DNA of 64,000 nt from Leptolyngbya sp. BC1307 (GCF_002286735.1 NZ_NRTA01000005.1:124001-188000); one strand, 5' to 3'. Counted from the stretch's first letter, positions 44,781-54,650 are shown. A program made the numbers and translations. The notes: generated from the sequence alone by a model not told the origin.

Positions 44781-44881
44781 TTTTTGGTCAATCCCTGAAT
44801 AGGGGCAATTGCAAATAACCAAGATGCGCCGTATAGTTTGACAGTTATTTGACAGTTAGTTTATCCCTAATTCAGCGAATT

Positions 44882-45232
44882 ATGACTAAAGGACAAGGGC
44901 AAGGATTTGGCTTCGGCCTCGGCAAGATGAAAGAACTCACTGAGGCATTTAAGAAAGCCCAGCAGGTGCAGGAAGGGGCCAAACGCCTGCAAGAAGAGCT
45001 AGAGCAGATGATGATTGAAGGCCAGGCGGGTGATGGCATGGTCAAGGTCACCATGAGTGGTAACCAGGAGCCGCGCGATGTGGTGATTACTGAAGCAGCG
45101 CTCGGTGAAGGCGCAGAAATGCTTTCTGATCTGGTTAAAGCGGCTATGCTAGATGCCTACAACAAGTCCACAGCTACCATGCGCGAGCAAATGGAGGAGC
45201 TGACCGGCGGACTAAATCTACCGGGCATGTAA
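44882..45232 (+). CDS. YbaB/EbfC family nucleoid-associated protein
   Basis: 116 residues from ATG 44882; a TTG at 44849 gives an unlikely 11-residue extension. A Gly/Gln-rich start ([16 protein letters not shown]) leads to the conserved helices [19 protein letters not shown], the strand [17 protein letters not shown], and the final helical segment [14 protein letters not shown]. Family members form dimers that bind DNA and shape the nucleoid. It lies between murB and a tyrosine phosphatase gene in the same direction. Confidence 0.92.
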   Translation: MTKGQGQGFGFGLGKMKELTEAFKKAQQVQEGAKRLQEELEQMMIEGQAGDGMVKVTMSGNQEPRDVVITEAALGEGAEMLSDLVKAAMLDAYNKSTATMREQMEELTGGLNLPGM

Positions 45233-45285
45233 GCTTTCCCGGGTCAGTTGACGGCATCGCCCGGTCAGGTTTTGACAATACGCTT

Positions 45286-45789
45286 ATGGTCACCCGTCTT
45301 CTCTTCGTCTGCTTGGGCAATATCTGCCGTTCTCCTTCAGCCGAAAACATTATGAACCACCTGATCGAGCAGCGGCAGCTGAGCGGTCAGATTGTCTGTG
45401 ACTCAGCGGGTACCGCTAGCTATCATGTCGGTAGCGCCCCGGACCGTCGGATGAACGTAGCGGCGCAGCGGCAGGGTATAACACTCACCGGCAGCGCCCG
45501 GCAGTTTGTGATCGCAGATTTTGAAAAATTTGACCTGATTTTAGCGATGGACCGCAGCAACTATCAGGATATTTTGGCGCTGCTGCCGGGCGATCGCGCC
45601 ATCGCTGACCTGTCTACTCGCTACGCCGACAAGGTTAGGCTAATGTGCGAATTTTGCCGTACCCACAGCGATACAGAAGTTCCTGACCCCTACTATGGGG
45701 GCGAAGCGGGCTTCGACTATGTTATTGACCTGCTGCGAGATGCCTGTGAGGGGCTGTTGACAACTATTGCTGCCGACCTAGGAGCGTAA
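45286..45789 (+). CDS. Low-molecular-weight protein-tyrosine phosphatase
   Basis: 167 residues. The active-site loop C9-x5-R15-S (VCLGNICRSPSAE) is at the N-terminus. The general acid Asp is in DPYYGGEAGFDYVIDLL near residue 130. LAMDRSNYQDI is also typical. It should remove phosphate from tyrosine (or arginine) residues in the cytosol. No tyrosine kinase is encoded nearby. It lies 53 bp after the YbaB gene and may be co-transcribed. Confidence 0.93.
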   Translation: MVTRLLFVCLGNICRSPSAENIMNHLIEQRQLSGQIVCDSAGTASYHVGSAPDRRMNVAAQRQGITLTGSARQFVIADFEKFDLILAMDRSNYQDILALLPGDRAIADLSTRYADKVRLMCEFCRTHSDTEVPDPYYGGEAGFDYVIDLLRDACEGLLTTIAADLGA

Positions 45790-46002
45790 GTAAAAGTACG
45801 ACGATCAAAGTTGAAAGTTATACAGGCTTCTGGTTGATCCCACGATGTAAACACCTGTCTGTTTGGTTACACTAGCGGGAACTTTGTATTATGTGTGTAG
45901 CCAAAGGTGTACCGGGCACTTTTTGAACGCTTTACCCAATTGCTGATAGTACTGAGCGCTAATGCTACGCCTTGAATAGATTGAGACTCAGTAGAATCTC
46001 GT

Positions 46003-46034
46003 AGAAAGCTAGAAAGCTAGAAAGCTAGAAAGCA
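46003..46034. repeat. 8-bp tandem repeat, four copies
   Basis: AGAAAGCT is repeated at 46003, 46011 and 46019, with a last copy AGAAAGCA at 46027. It sits about 30-100 bp upstream of the REC-GGDEF-EAL gene and could alter promoter spacing if copy number changes. Confidence 0.9.
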
Positions 46035-46052
46035 GGTCGCAGGTTAAGCAAC

Positions 46053-46073
46053 TATAGCGTTGGTCACTTGGCT
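46053..46073. repeat. 21-bp dispersed repeat, copy 2
   Basis: It matches 28586-28606 in 20 of 21 positions. It overlaps the earliest possible TTG start (46068) of the next gene, which argues that this start is not genuine. Confidence 0.6.
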
Positions 46074-47969
46074 CCCCCAGCTTGTTTGGAGTTGATTGAA
46101 GCCGTTTGTTGGGCAGACAGTTCATTGAGCATAACGTTGTCAGATACTTTTACCATCCCGGCTGATGAGGTGACAGGCCGAATATTAGTTGTTGACGATA
46201 CAGCGACTAATTTATACATACTGTCCAAGCTGCTAGCGCGAAGCGGCTATGAGGTTTACCAAGCACAAGATGGCGCTGCCGCTCTAGATATGGCTAGCGC
46301 CCACCAGCCCAGTCTGATCTTGCTTGATATTATGATGCCGGGTATGGATGGCTATGAGGTCTGTACTCGGCTGCGGGCGATGCCTGAAACTGCTCATATT
46401 CCGATTATCTTTCTCAGTGCGCTCGATTCATCTGTAGACAAAGTGCTGGCCTTCAGCCATGGCGCGGCTGACTATGTCACCAAGCCCTTTCAGCCAGAAG
46501 AAGTGCTAGCCCGGGTGCGTCACCAGATTAACTTGCAGCTAGCGCAGCGGCAGCAGCAGTATCTTAACGCCGAACTAGAGCGCCGGGTACAAGATCGTAC
46601 CCATCAGCTAGAACTGGCTCACCAGCAGCTGCTAGAGGTTGCTATGAGCGATCGCCTCACCCGGCTGCCTAATCGACTGTCGTTTGTCAAACAGCTTGGC
46701 AATGTGATGGCCCAGGCCCAAATCGAGCCAGAGCAGCATTTTGCCGTTTTGTTTTTAGACTGCGATCGCTTCAAGCGCATTAACGATTCTCTCGGCCATC
46801 GAGTCGGCGATCAGTTACTCAAAGAGATTGCCAGCCGTCTTACCCGTATTCAGCACAGCCATTCGACCGTCGCCATCATCGCTCGCTTTGGCGGTGATGA
46901 ATTTGCGCTGCTGCTCACCCCCCTAGCCGATAGACAAGCCGTCGTCCTTGTGGCTGATGAAGTTTTGACCGCGTTAGCTAAACCTTTTGCCCTCGCTGAT
47001 CGCAAAATCTTTATGAGCGCTAGTCTGGGCATTGTCTGGGGCGATGCCAGCTATGCGGCTGCCGAACACCTGCTGCGCGACGCAGATGTGGCCATGTACC
47101 GAGCCAAAGACTGTAGCTACAGTCAGTATCTCTGGTTTGAGCCAGCGATGCATAACCGAGCGGTGCATTTGCTCCAGCTAGAGACTGATCTGAGGCTAGC
47201 GCTAGAGCGTAGAGAGCTGGAGATTTACTATCAGCCGATAGTCGAACTTTGTGGGCTGAGAATAGTCGGGTTTGAGGCGCTGGTGCGATGGCGGCATCCT
47301 ACCCAAGGACTGGTTTTTCCTGGTCACTTCATTAGCTTTGCAGAAGAGTCGGGTCTGATTGTGCCGCTAGGTGAGCAGGTGCTCGAAATGACCTGCGCTG
47401 ATATCGCTCGGTGGGAGCGCTCAGGTGCAATCAGCCCTGAGATTACGGTCAGCGTCAATATGGCAGCGCAGCAGCTTCTACAGCCTGATATTGTTGCCCG
47501 AATTCATCACTTTGTCGAGACGGCAGGCATTGCACCGCATCGTTTGCGCTTGGAGCTGACTGAGCGCTCGATTCTTAACAACCATGCTTTTATTGATGGG
47601 GTACTCAGAGCGCTGCAACACCGCAATATTCAGCTCAGTATTGACGACTTTGGTACGGGCTACTCGGCGCTGAGCTATTTGCATACCCTGCCGGTTGACT
47701 GCCTCAAGATAGATCGTTCGTTTGTGCAGCCGATGACCGCGCGGCCCGATAGTCTAGGGATTGTGCCGCTGATTATTAATATTGCTAAGACGATGAATAT
47801 GCAGGTGATTGCGGAGGGCATTGAAACCATCACTCAGCTCAGACAGCTTCAGCAGCTTGGCTGTGAATATGGTCAGGGCTATCTGTTTCAAAAGGCGGTG
47901 CCTGCCGACGTGGCGATCGCTCTGCTCAAACGTCCTTTGATTGCCTGGACCCGTGAGGCGAGTGCCTGA
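46068..47969 (+). CDS. REC-GGDEF-EAL cyclic-di-GMP signalling protein
   Basis: Up to 633 residues. A receiver domain (about 37-155: ILVVDDTATNLYILSKLL, LLDIMMPGMDGYEV, TKPFQPEEV) is followed by a coiled linker, a GGDEF domain with intact RFGGDEFALLL, and an EAL domain with GFEALVRWRHP, DDFGTGYSALSYL and KIDRSFV. Both the cyclase and phosphodiesterase motifs look intact, so net activity is unclear and may be set by phosphorylation. There is no in-frame ATG before the receiver domain. TTG codons at 46068, 46125 and 46137 are candidates; the later ones fit better, since the first overlaps a repeat. Confidence 0.9.
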   Translation: MAPPACLELIEAVCWADSSLSITLSDTFTIPADEVTGRILVVDDTATNLYILSKLLARSGYEVYQAQDGAAALDMASAHQPSLILLDIMMPGMDGYEVCTRLRAMPETAHIPIIFLSALDSSVDKVLAFSHGAADYVTKPFQPEEVLARVRHQINLQLAQRQQQYLNAELERRVQDRTHQLELAHQQLLEVAMSDRLTRLPNRLSFVKQLGNVMAQAQIEPEQHFAVLFLDCDRFKRINDSLGHRVGDQLLKEIASRLTRIQHSHSTVAIIARFGGDEFALLLTPLADRQAVVLVADEVLTALAKPFALADRKIFMSASLGIVWGDASYAAAEHLLRDADVAMYRAKDCSYSQYLWFEPAMHNRAVHLLQLETDLRLALERRELEIYYQPIVELCGLRIVGFEALVRWRHPTQGLVFPGHFISFAEESGLIVPLGEQVLEMTCADIARWERSGAISPEITVSVNMAAQQLLQPDIVARIHHFVETAGIAPHRLRLELTERSILNNHAFIDGVLRALQHRNIQLSIDDFGTGYSALSYLHTLPVDCLKIDRSFVQPMTARPDSLGIVPLIINIAKTMNMQVIAEGIETITQLRQLQQLGCEYGQGYLFQKAVPADVAIALLKRPLIAWTREASA

Positions 47970-47981
47970 GATTCGGGGCAT

Positions 47982-48584
47982 TCACGGCTTAAAAACAAAA
48001 TCGTAGCCGGCGTATTCTCCTGCCTGATAGTTCACTACTAGCCAAGCTTCGCGGTCAAAGGCTAGCGGATAGGCTTCGCGCTCCATTAGCCCGGTTGGCT
48101 GACCGTCGCCGTCAGTCGTGCCAGTTGGCAGTACGCAGTAGGGCTCATTGACTACCTGCCGAACGGCGGCCTGAGCCGATCCTTCTGGCACTGCTAGCAG
48201 CCGCGAGATTTGTCCGCGAGAAATTTCAGCGCCCGACTGCACAATGGCCTGACAGCTCGACTGAGAAATGGCTTTAGACCCCTGGTTGGGGACGACGGCC
48301 AGCAGCGCCAGGGTCGCCACCGAGCCACCTGCCCAGAGGGCTTTTTGAGAGACGCGATCGCCCATCAACCGGCTGACGATATGCAGACACTGAGCCAGCC
48401 CACGCCTTTTCTGGGGGGCCTTGCGCTGAGTTCGGGCGGGTGGCCTATCGACCAATTGAGCCGTTGCCCGGGAGCGGCCTGACCCCCGACCAGCGGTTCT
48501 AGCCTCCTGCATTGACAAAGTCTGAACCGCAGTCATTGACGGCGGCGAGCGATGCGGTGAATGAGATGCGCGAGGATATGACAT
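47982..48584 (-). CDS. Hypothetical protein with one membrane helix
   Basis: 200 residues from ATG 48584; the longer start at 48641 adds an unlikely 19 residues. The N-terminal 90 residues are basic, Ser/Arg/Pro-rich and probably disordered. One membrane helix follows at about 82-98 (ALWAGGSVATLALLAVVP), then an extracytoplasmic domain of about 95 residues (SSCQAIVQSGAEISRGQISR, REAYPLAFDREAWLVVNYQA, AGYDFVF) with two Cys. The C-terminal pattern is one I recall from conserved cyanobacterial hypotheticals. No function is known. It is convergent with the GGDEF-EAL gene. Confidence 0.75.
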   Translation of the reverse strand: MSYPRASHSPHRSPPSMTAVQTLSMQEARTAGRGSGRSRATAQLVDRPPARTQRKAPQKRRGLAQCLHIVSRLMGDRVSQKALWAGGSVATLALLAVVPNQGSKAISQSSCQAIVQSGAEISRGQISRLLAVPEGSAQAAVRQVVNEPYCVLPTGTTDGDGQPTGLMEREAYPLAFDREAWLVVNYQAGEYAGYDFVFKP

Positions 48585-48813
48585 CAGCTGTCTCCAAAAT
48601 CTGCCAGTGGTACAATAATAGTACATATATAGTACAGGCAAACTGCTTTTAGAAAATTTTGCATACTTCGCAAATGCAGGTCTGTGAGCAAATCGCAGGG
48701 GCTAGCAATAGACCTGATGAGCAACAATCCTCACCGAATTGGCTGGCTGCAAGGGTGCCAGCTAACATTCAACTGATAGTTTGCGATCGCATAGTTTCCA
48801 ACCGATGAGCCAG

Positions 48814-50262
48814 TTACTGTTCAGTTGCCTCTATGGGCTCGTGCTGAGTCGAGTTGGCTAGAGCAGTGGCGATCGCATCCACCACTCTCCCTACCTCAAT
48901 TACCTCCATACCGATATCGCCTCGCTTCTGACCCTTGGGCACCAGCGCCCGCTTAAACCCTAGCTTAGCCGCCTCTTTGAGCCGCAGTTCCATCTGTGAG
49001 ACCGGGCGAATCTGTCCGCCCAAGCCCACTTCACCGATGAGCACCAGCTCAGGGTCGATGATGCGATCGCGAAAGCTCGCCGCTACCGCCACCGCAATGC
49101 CCAAATCCGCCGCTGGTTCACCCACATTCAGCCCGCCCGAAGAGGCGACATAAGCATCTAGCTTGGAGAGCGGAATGCCGACTCGCTTTTCTAGCACCGC
49201 TAAAATCTGCAGCAATCTGTTGTACTCAATGCCCGTAGTTGAGCGGCGCGGTGAACTGTAGCTAGTCGGGCTGACCAGCGACTGCAATTCGACGACTAAA
49301 GGGCGCGTTCCCTCACAGGCGACAATGGTAGCGACACCCGGCACATTCTCTTCATGACTGCCCATAAACAGCTCGGAGGGATTCAGCACTTCTTCTAGGC
49401 CCTTGTCCACCATTTCAAAGACGCCTAGCTCGTGGGTCGCCCCAAAGCGGTTTTTTACCGAGCGCAGCAGCCGATGGCTGGCAAATCGGTCGCCTTCAAA
49501 ATACAAGACGGTATCGACTAGATGCTCTAATACTTTGGGGCCAGCGATCGCCCCTTCCTTAGTCACATGACCGACAATAAATAGCGAAATATTCTCTTTT
49601 TTTGCCAGCTGCATCAGCGCCGACGTGCATTCTCTCACCTGCGCTACTGAGCCGGGAGCAGACGTTAGCGCCGAGTAAAAGAGCGCTTGAATACTGTCAA
49701 TCACCGCTACTTTAGGCCGGAGTGATTCTAATTCTTCTAGAATTGTCTCCAAATTAGTTTCTGGCAGCAGATAGAGATTTTCATGAATGCTGGCCTCGGC
49801 CTCACCCATGCCAAGGCGCAGCGATCTGAGCTTGACTTGCTGCCCTGACTCCTCTGCGCAGACGTACAGAATCGGGGTTTCTCTCGCTAGCTGATTGGCC
49901 GTTTGCAGCAGCAGCGTCGATTTGCCGATGCCCGGATCGCCTCCGAGCAAAACCAGCGAACCCGGTACAATGCCGCCGCCAAGTACCCGGTCTAGCTCGT
50001 AATAGCCCGAGGGAATGCGCGACTGCGGATGGTCTTGAATTTGGTTAAAGGTCAGCGACAGGCGGGGCTGAGCCGGGGCTTTGCGCTTGCGGCTAGTGGT
50101 GGCGCGCGACTTCATGCTGGGCCGGGTGGTAGCGGTCTCTGTCGCTTCTATTTTTTGCTCTACCAGGCAGTTCCAGCTATTGCAGGTGGGGCATTTGCCA
50201 AAGTACTGGCGAGACTCAGCGCCGCAGGCATTGCAGACGTAGATAGATCGGGTTTTAGGCAT
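48814..50262 (-). CDS. radA: DNA repair protein RadA
   Basis: 482 residues from ATG 50262. The N-terminal zinc finger is C-x2-C...C-x2-C (CNACGAESRQYFGKCPTC). Walker A is GGDPGIGKSTL. The RadA-specific KNRFG motif (KNRFGATHELGVF) is present, and the Lon-like C-terminal domain is GLNVGEPAADLGIAVAVAAS. RadA is an ATPase that aids recombination intermediates and branch migration. A TTG at 50274 would add four residues. It is divergent from rpaB across about 540 bp. Confidence 0.96.
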   Translation of the reverse strand: MPKTRSIYVCNACGAESRQYFGKCPTCNSWNCLVEQKIEATETATTRPSMKSRATTSRKRKAPAQPRLSLTFNQIQDHPQSRIPSGYYELDRVLGGGIVPGSLVLLGGDPGIGKSTLLLQTANQLARETPILYVCAEESGQQVKLRSLRLGMGEAEASIHENLYLLPETNLETILEELESLRPKVAVIDSIQALFYSALTSAPGSVAQVRECTSALMQLAKKENISLFIVGHVTKEGAIAGPKVLEHLVDTVLYFEGDRFASHRLLRSVKNRFGATHELGVFEMVDKGLEEVLNPSELFMGSHEENVPGVATIVACEGTRPLVVELQSLVSPTSYSSPRRSTTGIEYNRLLQILAVLEKRVGIPLSKLDAYVASSGGLNVGEPAADLGIAVAVAASFRDRIIDPELVLIGEVGLGGQIRPVSQMELRLKEAAKLGFKRALVPKGQKRGDIGMEVIEVGRVVDAIATALANSTQHEPIEATEQ

Positions 50263-50801
50263 GGGCTCTAGCACAACTCAAAGCAAACGTAAAATTCTCT
50301 TAATAGTATAAACGTACTCTGCTAAAGTCCTCTGCGCCATCGATGGTCTCGCTTCAGCGAGCCGTCTAATGAGCTATCTATAAACCCAACTTTTTAAAAC
50401 CCAACTTTTTCCTGAGAAGCAGCCGCTGTCGCTACACAATTCTTTGCAAAAACAGCAGCCAAAAAACGAAGGCAAATAGCGGGAAAAGTCAGTAATTTAC
50501 CCTCAGTTGGTAACTTTCCTTAATCTAAACGCTAGCGCTAGCCTGTGCTGTAGCGATTCGTATCAGTTTGCCTGAATATGTCAAAAACCTTAAGAAACCC
50601 TGAACGCCTCTTATGCGGGGCGCTTGAGATGGATTCGGCAACATATAATCAAGTATGAGACGATAGCTATCTGCGAATACGCACGCAAAATTGGGTTGTT
50701 AAACGTAATATCAGGTATTAACTCTTATTCGTTTATCTTGTACGTTTGTTTTAGCCACGACCTCAACCCAGCCACGACTTTATTAGGAGTATTAGAGAGC
50801 T
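50263..50801. other. radA-rpaB intergenic region
   Basis: About 540 bp holding both divergent promoters. AAACCCAACTTTTT is repeated at 50382-50395 and 50397-50410 (15-bp period). A 63-codon ORF at 50624-50815 overlaps rpaB and is not protein-like. The ribosome site for rpaB is weak (ggag/gagag). Confidence 0.5.
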
Positions 50802-51530
50802 TTGGAAAGCGCTAAAGAAAAAATTCTGGTTGTCGATGACGAAGCCAGCATTCGCCGGATTTTGGAAACTCGCCTCTCTATGATTGGCTACGATGTCGTG
50901 ACGGCTGCCGATGGAGAAGAGGCGCTAGAAACATTTCGCAACACCGTTCCCGACCTGGTCGTACTCGATGTGATGATGCCGAAGCTCGATGGCTATGGCG
51001 TCTGTCAGGAGCTGCGCAAAGAGTCAGATATCCCCATCATCATGCTGACGGCGCTAGGCGATGTGGCTGATCGCATCACCGGCCTAGAGCTAGGCGCAGA
51101 TGACTACGTTGTTAAGCCTTTTTCGCCCAAAGAGCTAGAAGCGCGCATTCGTTCTGTGCTGCGCCGGGTAGAGAAAACGGGAGCCTCCGGCATTCCTAGC
51201 TCCGGTGTGATCACGATCAACAATATTCGCATCGATACCAACAAGCGTCAGGTGTACAAAGGTGATGAGCGCATTCGCCTGACCGGGATGGAGTTTAGCC
51301 TGCTAGAGCTGCTGGTGAGCCGCTCGGGTGAGCCCTTCTCTCGCTCCGAAATTTTGCAGGAAGTGTGGGGCTACACCCCCGAGCGCCACGTTGATACCCG
51401 CGTCGTTGACGTGCATATCTCCAGGCTGCGGGCCAAGCTAGAAGATGACCCCAGTAACCCTGAGCTGATCTTGACAGCGCGAGGCACGGGCTACTTATTT
51501 CAGCGCATTGTCGAACCGGGCGAGGAGTAG
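50802..51530 (+). CDS. rpaB: OmpR-type response regulator RpaB (Ycf27)
   Basis: 242 residues, start TTG 50802. The receiver domain (EKILVVDDEASIRRILETRL, LDVMMPKLDGYGV, KPFSPKEL) is followed by a winged-helix DNA-binding domain (RLTGMEFSLLELLVSRSGEP, RHVDTRVVDVHISRLRAKLE, TARGTGYLF). The sequence closely follows cyanobacterial RpaB, a usually essential regulator of high-light and photosystem genes partnered by the kinase NblS. NblS is not in this window. There is no ATG in frame near the start, and the known family start EKILVVDD supports TTG. plsX follows 97 bp downstream. Confidence 0.95.
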   Translation: MESAKEKILVVDDEASIRRILETRLSMIGYDVVTAADGEEALETFRNTVPDLVVLDVMMPKLDGYGVCQELRKESDIPIIMLTALGDVADRITGLELGADDYVVKPFSPKELEARIRSVLRRVEKTGASGIPSSGVITINNIRIDTNKRQVYKGDERIRLTGMEFSLLELLVSRSGEPFSRSEILQEVWGYTPERHVDTRVVDVHISRLRAKLEDDPSNPELILTARGTGYLFQRIVEPGEE

Positions 51531-51627
51531 TCAGGGCGTATTAACGGACGCAGGAAGATTAGTCTGATAGAATTCTTAAAGTTTCTATTGGCCCGGTCTG
51601 TGGGCCAGATTAAAGGACAGAGCTTTG

Positions 51628-52659
51628 ATGAATTCACAGCCGGTACGCATTGCAATAGACGCAACAGGCGGCGACTATGCCCCTGCTGAGGTAGTCGCAG
51701 GTGCGATCAGGGCAAAAGAAGAGCTAGGCGTAGAAGTGCTGCTAGTGGGCGATCCAGAGCAGATCAAAGCCTCAGTCTCACAGAGTGACCTGCTGCGCCA
51801 AATCGAAATTGTGCCAGCTGAGGGCACCATCGAAATGCACGAGGAGCCGCTGAGTGCGCTGCGCCGTAAGCCCAACGCTTCGATCAATGTATCGATGGAT
51901 CTAGTTAAGCAAGGGCGGGCCGATGGCGTGGTATCGGCGGGTCACTCCGGGGCGGCGATGGCGGCGGCGCTGCTGCGGCTAGGCCGGATTAAGGGCATCG
52001 TCCGGCCAGCGATCGGCGCGGTCTTTCCGACGGTGATTGCCGGTAAGCCGGTGCTGGTTTTAGATGTGGGCGCTAATGTTGACTGTCGGCCTAAGTATTT
52101 AGAGCAGTTTGCTGTAATGGGCAGCGTCTATTCTCGCTATGTGCTAGGCACCGAAAGCCCTAGAGTAGGGCTGCTCAATATTGGCGAAGAGAAGAGTAAG
52201 GGCAATGAAGTGGCCGTGCAGGTGTACAAAACCCTGGCTGCGCGCGAGTCGATTAATTTTGTCGGCAACGCTGAGGGCCGCGATGTGCTCTCTGGCGATT
52301 TTGATGTGATCGTGTGTGATGGCTTTGTCGGCAATGTGCTGCTCAAGTTTGCCGAGGCCGTGGGCGAATCGGTTTTGCAAATTTTGCGTGAAGAGCTGCC
52401 ACAGGGCATCGCTGGAAAGGTAGGCTGTACTCTGCTCAAGGGAAACTTAAAGCGGATTAAGCAGCGGGTAGACCACGCTGAGCATGGCGGTGGTCTGCTG
52501 TTGGGCGTCGCTGGTATTGCGGTGATTAGTCACGGCAGCTCTCGGGCTCCCTCTATTTTTAACGCGATTCGGCTGGCCAAAGATGCGGTCGATAATCAGG
52601 TATTGGATCGGATTAAAGGGCAGTATCACAAGGTCGCAGCCACAGCTCAAGGTGAATAG
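51628..52659 (+). CDS. plsX: Phosphate acyltransferase PlsX
   Basis: 343 residues from ATG 51628 (ribosome site aaaggac). The family motifs IAIDATGGDYAPAEVVAGA, VGDPEQIKA, EPLSALRRKPNASI, SAGHSGAAMAAALLRLGRI and ICDGFVGNVLLKFAE-type sequence are present. PlsX makes acyl-phosphate from acyl-ACP for glycerolipid synthesis. It leads a plsX-fabH-fabD run that links phospholipid and fatty-acid synthesis. It is full length. Confidence 0.96.
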   Translation: MNSQPVRIAIDATGGDYAPAEVVAGAIRAKEELGVEVLLVGDPEQIKASVSQSDLLRQIEIVPAEGTIEMHEEPLSALRRKPNASINVSMDLVKQGRADGVVSAGHSGAAMAAALLRLGRIKGIVRPAIGAVFPTVIAGKPVLVLDVGANVDCRPKYLEQFAVMGSVYSRYVLGTESPRVGLLNIGEEKSKGNEVAVQVYKTLAARESINFVGNAEGRDVLSGDFDVIVCDGFVGNVLLKFAEAVGESVLQILREELPQGIAGKVGCTLLKGNLKRIKQRVDHAEHGGGLLLGVAGIAVISHGSSRAPSIFNAIRLAKDAVDNQVLDRIKGQYHKVAATAQGE

Positions 52660-52687
52660 CTTAAGGTGAATAGCTCAAGGTGAATAA

Positions 52688-53722
52688 ATGATTCAGCAGA
52701 TAGACGCCTCTGGCAAGCCTAGCCGTCAGCAGACCTTTGGGGTCGCGTTTGTAGGCAGTGGGTCTGCCCAGCTGAAAACCGTTCTCAGCAATGACCAGCT
52801 TGCAGCGGTGGTCGATACCTCCGATGAGTGGATTGCCACTCGTACCGGCATTCGCCAGCGCCATATTGCTGGGCCAGATGAGTCGGTGCGATCGCTCGGC
52901 GCACAGGCAGCAGCAGCAGCGATCGCCCAAGCCAATCTCGCCCCGGCAGATATTGACCTGATCTTACTGGCCACCTCCACACCCGATGACCTATTTGGCT
53001 CAGCCTGCCAGATTCAGCATGAGATCGGGGCGAGCCGGGCGGTTGCTTTCGATATCACAGCGGCCTGTTCGGGGTTTGTCTTTGCGCTGGTGACTGCCGC
53101 TCAGTTTATTCGCACTGGTGCCTATAAAAATGTGGTGGTGATTGGCGCAGATGTGCTTTCGCGGCTGACCGATTGGCGCGATCGCCGTACCTGCGTTCTC
53201 TTTGGCGACGGGGCCGGGGCGATGGTGATGCAGCGGTGTGAAGAGAGCGATCGCCTGCTCAGCTTTGAAATGCACAGCGACGGCAGCTTAAACGACTGCT
53301 TAAACGCGACCTACCAGCACGAATCGACGCCGCTGGCAGACGAGGTAACCACCCAAAAGGGCGGCTTTGTCCCGATTACGATGAATGGCCGTGAGGTCTA
53401 CCGCTTTGCCGTCAAGCGAGTGCCCGAAGTGCTCGAAAAAGCGCTCTTTCATGCGGGGCTATCCACCAGCGACATCGACTGGCTGATTCTCCATCAGGCC
53501 AATCAGCGCATTCTCGATGCGGTCGCCCAACGCTTAGGCATCCCGGCTGAGCGCGTCGTCAGCAATATGGCCAAGCACGGCAACACTGACGCGGCTTCGA
53601 TTCCGATTGCAATTGACGAATGGGTGCGCGCTGGCAAAATCAAGCCGGGCGACACATTAGCGCTATCTGGCTTTGGCGCGGGTTTGTCTTGGGGCGCTGC
53701 CATCTTAAAATGGGGTCAGTAA
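52688..53722 (+). CDS. fabH: Beta-ketoacyl-ACP synthase III
   Basis: 344 residues. The catalytic triad context is present: the Cys in DITAACSGFVFAL, the His in WLILHQANQRIL and the Asn in SNMAKHGNTDAASI. ATRTGIRQRHIAG and the C-terminal GFGAGLSWGAAIL are also typical. It condenses acetyl-CoA with malonyl-ACP to start fatty-acid synthesis. It follows plsX by 28 bp. The short spacer contains a partial direct repeat (aaggtgaatagct). Confidence 0.97.
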   Translation: MIQQIDASGKPSRQQTFGVAFVGSGSAQLKTVLSNDQLAAVVDTSDEWIATRTGIRQRHIAGPDESVRSLGAQAAAAAIAQANLAPADIDLILLATSTPDDLFGSACQIQHEIGASRAVAFDITAACSGFVFALVTAAQFIRTGAYKNVVVIGADVLSRLTDWRDRRTCVLFGDGAGAMVMQRCEESDRLLSFEMHSDGSLNDCLNATYQHESTPLADEVTTQKGGFVPITMNGREVYRFAVKRVPEVLEKALFHAGLSTSDIDWLILHQANQRILDAVAQRLGIPAERVVSNMAKHGNTDAASIPIAIDEWVRAGKIKPGDTLALSGFGAGLSWGAAILKWGQ

Positions 53723-53774
53723 ATCCTAGCGAGCCGATTAAACGCCGCTAGCTACCGGACAAAACTGCATCACA

Positions 53775-54650
53775 ATGACAAAAACTGCATGGGTATTTCC
53801 GGGGCAAGGGTCACAGGCGGTCGGGATGGGCGTAGACCTGGCTGAGACCTGCCGCGACCAGCTAGCTCAGGCAACCGATATTTTGGGCTGGTCAGTGCTG
53901 GAAGTCTGCCAAAACGAAGACAAGCTGGCGAGCACGCTCTATACCCAACCGTGCCTTTATGTGGTTGAATGTGCGCTGGCAGATCTGCTGTTGGCTGCGA
54001 GCAACCCACCTGAGGTAGTGGCAGGCCACAGCCTGGGCGAATACTCCGCCCTCTACACAGCCAGCGTATTTGATTTTGCCGCTGGCCTGCGCTTGGTGAA
54101 ACGCCGCGCTGAGCTAATGTCTCAAGCCTCATCCGGGGCGATGGCTGCACTGATGGGCTTCAAACGCGATGAGCTAGATGCCAAAATTGCCGAGACCGAA
54201 GGTGTCGTGCTTGCCAATGACAACAACCCCGGTCAGGTTGTTATTTCGGGCATACCCGCAGCGGTAGAAGCGGTGATGGAGAGCGTTAAATCTAAGCGAG
54301 CAGTGAAGCTAAACGTCAGCGGGGCCTTTCATTCGCCGCTGATGGCGGAAGCTGCCAGCGAATTTGAAACTGTGCTGGCCGAGGTGCCTTTTCGAGACGC
54401 CAAAATGCCTGTTATGTCTAACGTAGATCCGAGTCCACAGACGACAGCGGCGATCTTAAAGGAACGGCTAGCGCAGCAGATGACGGGCGCTGTGCGGTGG
54501 CGAGAAATTTCTTTGAATTTGCCTGAGCAAGGCATTGAGACCGTGGTGGAAGTTGGCCCTGGCAAGGTGCTGACGGGTCTGATTAAACGCACCTGTAAGG
54601 GACTAACTCTGAAGAACATCGATAGCGTTGAGGCGATCAATCAGTCTTGA
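53775..54650 (+). CDS. fabD: Malonyl-CoA:ACP transacylase
   Basis: 291 residues. The N-terminal motif WVFPGQGSQAVGMG, the catalytic Ser in VAGHSLGEYSAL and the His in SGAFHSPLM are present. The C-terminal EVGPGKVLTGLIKR is also typical. It loads malonyl groups onto acyl carrier protein. It follows fabH by 52 bp on the same strand. fabG and acpP, often nearby in other bacteria, are absent here. Confidence 0.97.
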   Translation: MTKTAWVFPGQGSQAVGMGVDLAETCRDQLAQATDILGWSVLEVCQNEDKLASTLYTQPCLYVVECALADLLLAASNPPEVVAGHSLGEYSALYTASVFDFAAGLRLVKRRAELMSQASSGAMAALMGFKRDELDAKIAETEGVVLANDNNPGQVVISGIPAAVEAVMESVKSKRAVKLNVSGAFHSPLMAEAASEFETVLAEVPFRDAKMPVMSNVDPSPQTTAAILKERLAQQMTGAVRWREISLNLPEQGIETVVEVGPGKVLTGLIKRTCKGLTLKNIDSVEAINQS

